DNA from: Lachnospiraceae bacterium
GTDB lineage: Bacteria; Bacillota; Clostridia; Lachnospirales; Lachnospiraceae
NCBI GenBank assembly: GCA_017622575.1
Contig: JAGAQU010000064.1
Coordinates: forward strand, 1-64,000
Direction: 5' to 3'
Length of the DNA: 64,000 nt
Both the position numbers and the translations under genes were made by a program. Below the pieces are notes generated by a model. The model made no database searches and had not been told where the DNA came from. It saw nothing but the letters and a program-made list of their open reading frames with translations. Below are positions 61,123 to 64,000 of this stretch, piece after piece (position 1 is the first letter of the stretch; every line of letters starts with the position of its first letter).

Positions 61123-61604
61123 TGAGTCCGGAAGAGGAAGCAGTGCAGATTTTAATGGAAAAGGGCTATGACATCACAACGGCAGAGTCCTGTACAGGCG
61201 GTATGATAGCCTCGACTCTCATCAATGTTTCCGGTATTTCCGAAATTTACAGGGAAGGCTATATCACTTATGCCAATGAGGCAAAGCATAAGCTTCTCGG
61301 CGTAAAAGAAGAAACGCTGAAAGCTTACGGAGCCGTCAGTGAGCAGACTGCATATGAAATGGCACTCGGCGCAGCAAAGGCTGCAGATGCAAAAGTTTCT
61401 CTGGCGGTAACGGGAATTGCAGGACCGGGAGGCGGAACAAAGGAGAAACCGGTAGGACTTGTATACATCGGATGCTGCATTGACGGCAAGGTGAACGTTT
61501 TGAGAAACCTGTTTCAGGGAGACCGTTTGTCTGTGAGAAAGCAGGCAACAGCGCGGGCACTTGCGCTTTTGCTTGAATGCCTGAAAAATGAAAAACAGGT
61601 TTGA
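61122..61604 (+). CDS. pncC: CinA C-terminal domain / nicotinamide-nucleotide amidase
   Basis: 160 residues, the stand-alone CinA_C domain that deamidates NMN in pyridine salvage. TTAESCTGGMIASTLINVSG near 20-39 and VTGIAGPGGGTKEKPVGLVYIG near 88-109 are conserved. The first base of ATG is the last base of the pgsA stop. The N-terminal MoCF-like half of long CinA proteins is absent, as in many Firmicutes. Confidence 0.92.
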   Translation: MSPEEEAVQILMEKGYDITTAESCTGGMIASTLINVSGISEIYREGYITYANEAKHKLLGVKEETLKAYGAVSEQTAYEMALGAAKAADAKVSLAVTGIAGPGGGTKEKPVGLVYIGCCIDGKVNVLRNLFQGDRLSVRKQATARALALLLECLKNEKQV

Positions 61605-61623
61605 AGATAAGTGAGGTAAGAAA

Positions 61624-62541
61624 ATGAAAAAGGGATGGAGTGCCGGCAAAATTATCGGAGTGATAGCGGGAGTTATTGCAGCTGTCATTATTTTGTGGAT
61701 CGCGTTTATAGCCAGTATGTTTCAGCTTGTCGATTTTTTTGCGCAGATAGAGGAAGACAGTATCGATGAGTATGAATGGTCCTACGATTATGACGAGGAT
61801 GATGCGGAGGATGAAGACCGGTATGATGATCGCGGATATGATGACAGAAGTGATGAGGATGATGACCGTTCCTCCGGAAACGGCGGAAATATCGGCGACG
61901 GAGAATATTATGATTTTGAAAATGCTATCCGTGAAGATCTTCCCTATCAGGTAACAATACAGTCCTATGAAAAGGACGATTTCACATCCGAAAATGGCGG
62001 AAAAGCAGAGCTTTCCTTTGAGTATGCCGTGATAAGCGGTGATGTACCCAATTCGGACGGAATCAACCGGATTCTGTATGAGGAAGTGAGCGAGGTGGAG
62101 GAACACATGGTTTCCTCTGCAGATCTTCTATCGGAGAATGATGAATATCAGTATACGGGTACCTGCTATGTCACTTATATGTCGGAAGATGTCTTAAGTG
62201 TGGTCTATGTGGAATATGGATATCTGAATGATCAGTTTTTGGAAAGCTATGTGATTTCCATAAACTTTGACATGCAGACAGGAATGGCCTTAAGCAATAC
62301 CAATCTGGTAAATATGAATGACCGGTTTTCCATTGATTTCCGTGAAAGATGCGAAAAACAGAACGGAAGGATCAGTGGGCTTTCCGGCATGTCTGATCAG
62401 GAGATTACAGAATATCTCAGCAACAAGAATTCGCTGATCATTTTTTATACACCGCTTGGAATGGAGATTGGGTTCAATTATTATGACGGATGGGTTACCG
62501 TAACCTACCAGGACTATGAAAAATTTGCAAAACAGTTTTAG
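61624..62541 (+). CDS. Membrane-anchored protein with RsiV/DUF3298-like outer domain
   Basis: 305 residues: one N-terminal helix (IIGVIAGVIAAVIILWIAFIAS), then an extremely acidic Asp/Glu/Tyr-rich linker of some 55 residues, and an outer domain (about 100-305) that resembles the C-terminal part of RsiV/DUF3298 proteins (GMALSNTNLVNMNDRFSIDF; NSLIIFYTPLGMEIGFNYY). RsiV-type domains bind lysozyme in B. subtilis, but no sigma factor gene is next to it and the cytoplasmic anti-sigma part is missing (only about eight residues before the helix). Function unknown. A terminator follows. Confidence 0.72.
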   Translation: MKKGWSAGKIIGVIAGVIAAVIILWIAFIASMFQLVDFFAQIEEDSIDEYEWSYDYDEDDAEDEDRYDDRGYDDRSDEDDDRSSGNGGNIGDGEYYDFENAIREDLPYQVTIQSYEKDDFTSENGGKAELSFEYAVISGDVPNSDGINRILYEEVSEVEEHMVSSADLLSENDEYQYTGTCYVTYMSEDVLSVVYVEYGYLNDQFLESYVISINFDMQTGMALSNTNLVNMNDRFSIDFRERCEKQNGRISGLSGMSDQEITEYLSNKNSLIIFYTPLGMEIGFNYYDGWVTVTYQDYEKFAKQF

Positions 62542-62571
62542 ACTTTATTTTGTGATAGAAAGAGCAAAGAG

Positions 62572-62597
62572 AGAGCCAATTTGAATTGGCTCTTTTC
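62572..62597 (+). terminator. Rho-independent terminator
   Basis: AGAGCCAATT / AATTGGCTCT stem with TTTTCTTTTT tail. The following ~240 bp up to the recA promoter hold nothing that I can assign. Confidence 0.85.
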
Positions 62598-62841
62598 TTT
62601 TTCTTATAAAAAGTGAAAGGGGTATACTTTCTTTTGTTGCGGAAAAGAAATGAATGTGATACCATATTTTTATAAAAATCAGATACGGGCTGCCTTGACT
62701 GTATCGCCTGAAATTCTGCTTTGCATATCCGGCATCTTCTGCCACAAATCCAAAGCAAAAACAGGAAAAGAAGGGAGAGATGCCATTGAGGGAGTTTTAA
62801 TGGACAGCTATAGTGTTATATTAAAAGAAAGTAAAAAGTAA

Positions 62842-62870
62842 TTGACAAATCCGAACGTTTGTTTTATTCT
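62842..62870 (+). promoter_or_regulatory. Sigma-A promoter of recA
   Basis: Perfect TTGACA (62842-62847), 17-bp spacer, TATTCT (62865-62870). Confidence 0.8.
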
Positions 62871-62890
62871 GTATACAGAACAAATGTTCC
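62852..62890 (+). promoter_or_regulatory. Two LexA (SOS) boxes at recA
   Basis: AGAACAAATGTTCC (62877-62890) matches the Gram-positive LexA consensus CGAACRNRYGTTYC at 13 of 14 positions. A weaker second site, CGAACGTTTGTTTT, is in the promoter spacer (62852-62865). Confidence 0.8.
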
Positions 62891-62911
62891 TATCAAAAGG
62901 AGAAAGTATTT

Positions 62912-63946
62912 ATGGAAAGAGATGAAAAATTAAAAGCACTTGATGCAGCACTCGGACAGATTGAGAAGCAGTTCGGGAAAGGTGCAGTCATGAAGCTTGG
63001 GGATCCGGCTGCACAGATGAATATAGAAACCATTCCTACAGGTTCGTTAAGCCTTGATATTGCGCTTGGACTCGGTGGTATTCCCAAGGGCAGAGTGATT
63101 GAAATTTACGGTCCTGAGTCCAGTGGTAAGACCACAGTTACTCTTCACATGATCGCAGAAGTGCAAAAGAGCGGTGGTATTGCCGGATTTATTGATGCTG
63201 AACATGCTCTTGATCCTGTTTATGCCAAAAACATCGGTGTAGATGTAGATAACCTTTACATATCGCAGCCTGACAACGGAGAACAGGCATTGGAGATCAC
63301 GGAGACCATGGTCCGTTCCGGTGCTCTTGATATTGTGGTTGTTGACTCTGTTGCAGCACTTGTTCCCAAGGCTGAAATCGATGGAGACATGGGAGACAGT
63401 CATGTAGGTCTGCAGGCAAGACTGATGTCTCAGGCACTGCGTAAACTGACGGCGGTGATCAGCAAATCGAACTGTACCGTTGTGTTTATCAATCAGCTGC
63501 GTGAAAAAGTTGGTGTGATGTTCGGTAATCCGGAAACCACAACAGGTGGCCGTGCTCTTAAGTTCTATTCCTCCGTCAGGATGGATGTGAGAAGAATAGA
63601 GTCCTTGAAGCAGGGGGGAGAGGTAATCGGTAACAGAACCAGAGTAAAGGTGGTAAAGAACAAGATTGCTCCTCCGTTTAAAGAAGCGGAATTTGATATT
63701 ATGTTTGGAGAGGGAATCTCTTATGAAGGTGATGTCCTCGATCTGGCTGCCAGCATTAATGTGATCAATAAGAGCGGTGCATGGTATGCGTATGAAGGAG
63801 AGAAGATCGGTCAGGGACGTGAAAATGCCAAGCTTTATCTGAAGGACCATCCCGATGTCTGTGAGGAAGTGGCAGATAAGGTCAGAGCGCATTTCCACAT
63901 TGGCATATCACAGGATGATCCGGCAAATACAAAAGAGGAAGAATAG
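62912..63946 (+). CDS. recA: Recombinase RecA
   Basis: Strand-exchange protein and LexA co-protease. Walker A GPESSGKT is at residues 67-74, Walker [16 protein letters not shown] near 140-150, and the L1/L2 loop region includes [17 protein letters not shown]. 344 residues with the expected short acidic C-terminus (TKEEE). AAGGAG precedes ATG. The SOS boxes upstream imply damage induction. Confidence 0.97.
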   Translation: MERDEKLKALDAALGQIEKQFGKGAVMKLGDPAAQMNIETIPTGSLSLDIALGLGGIPKGRVIEIYGPESSGKTTVTLHMIAEVQKSGGIAGFIDAEHALDPVYAKNIGVDVDNLYISQPDNGEQALEITETMVRSGALDIVVVDSVAALVPKAEIDGDMGDSHVGLQARLMSQALRKLTAVISKSNCTVVFINQLREKVGVMFGNPETTTGGRALKFYSSVRMDVRRIESLKQGGEVIGNRTRVKVVKNKIAPPFKEAEFDIMFGEGISYEGDVLDLAASINVINKSGAWYAYEGEKIGQGRENAKLYLKDHPDVCEEVADKVRAHFHIGISQDDPANTKEEE

Positions 63947-63951
63947 CAGTC

Positions 63952-64000
63952 ATGACAGTTACGAAGATAACTGAAATTTCCAAGTCAAAATTGAAAATTA
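63952..64000 (+). CDS. recX: RecX, N-terminal fragment (cut by window end)
   Basis: Only 16 codons are in the window (MTVTKITEISKSKLKI), but they match the usual start of RecX, the RecA modulator, which follows recA in Firmicutes. AGGAAG in the end of recA serves as ribosome site. The stop lies outside the window. Confidence 0.7.
   Translation, partial: MTVTKITEISKSKLKI

Noticed and set aside
61336-62106. 256-codon minus-strand frame opposite pncC and the RsiV-like gene
   Set aside because: Hydrophobic residues are the antisense reading of the acidic GAT/GAA-rich linker; no ribosome site.
62650-62841. Short open frame of 63 codons before recA
   Set aside because: No ribosome site, no recognisable sequence, and it runs into the recA promoter region.

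Overview
The window comes from a spore-forming, Gram-positive member of the Clostridia, most likely a Lachnospiraceae species. Evidence: a complete spoIIIAA-AH operon, spoIVB, a Spo0A-type DNA-binding domain, CotF-like coat proteins, Firmicutes gene orders (rimP-nusA-ylxR-ylxQ-infB-rbfA; asp23-nusB-xseAB-ispA-dxs-tlyA-nadK-argR-recN-spoIVB; yicC-remA-gmk-rpoZ), strong GGAGG ribosome sites, frequent TTG/GTG starts and sigma-A promoters of the TTGACA-N17-TATAAT type. No rRNA, tRNA, intact insertion sequence or true CRISPR array was seen.

Layout. 1-5.7 kb: end of a hendecad coiled-coil protein, a dGTPase-like HD hydrolase, GDP-mannose and UDP-glucuronate precursor genes (manC, ugd) and a CPBP membrane protease. 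5.7-14.1 kb: the translation/RNA operon rimP to ribF. 14.1-19.5 kb: an SH3-NlpC/P60 cell-wall hydrolase behind a WalR-like box, a chemoreceptor on the minus strand, rpsO and pnp. 19.5-24.7 kb: spoIIIA operon. 24.7-28.7 kb: deoB, prfC and a transglutaminase-like lipoprotein. 28.8-39.3 kb: the long asp23-to-spoIVB block (transcription, exonuclease VII, isoprenoid precursors, NAD kinase, ArgR, RecN, SpoIVB).

39.3-52.7 kb is the accessory part. Where spo0A would normally follow spoIVB there is about 10 kb of other DNA: a TetR regulator with a clear palindromic operator, a CrtI-like oxidoreductase that seems to lack an internal segment, a frameshifted AraC regulator, a GNAT acetyltransferase, an exosortase-family protein paired with a VIT/vWA surface protein carrying an EPG-TM-basic C-terminal tail, and a divergent operon (MFS carrier, small membrane protein, surface SH3-like protein, S66 peptidase). 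The divergent promoter is preceded by six direct repeats at exactly 11-bp spacing. Then comes a Spo0A DNA-binding domain with its own promoter but no receiver domain, an isolated glgA, and a degenerate tandem array with exact 74-bp period upstream of a PD-(D/E)XK-like protein of unknown function.

52.8-64 kb returns to core genes: SpoVB/MurJ-type flippase, two CotF-like proteins, rqcH, the yicC-remA-gmk-rpoZ-rimO-pgsA-pncC set, an RsiV-like membrane protein, LexA-controlled recA and the first codons of recX. Small dispersed intergenic repeats (GCGAAGC mini-hairpin elements; a 47-bp element before spoIIIAG and argR) occur between core genes. The best candidates for undescribed biology are the exosortase/VIT cluster with its 11-bp operator, the receiver-less Spo0A, and the 74-bp array with its nuclease-like gene.
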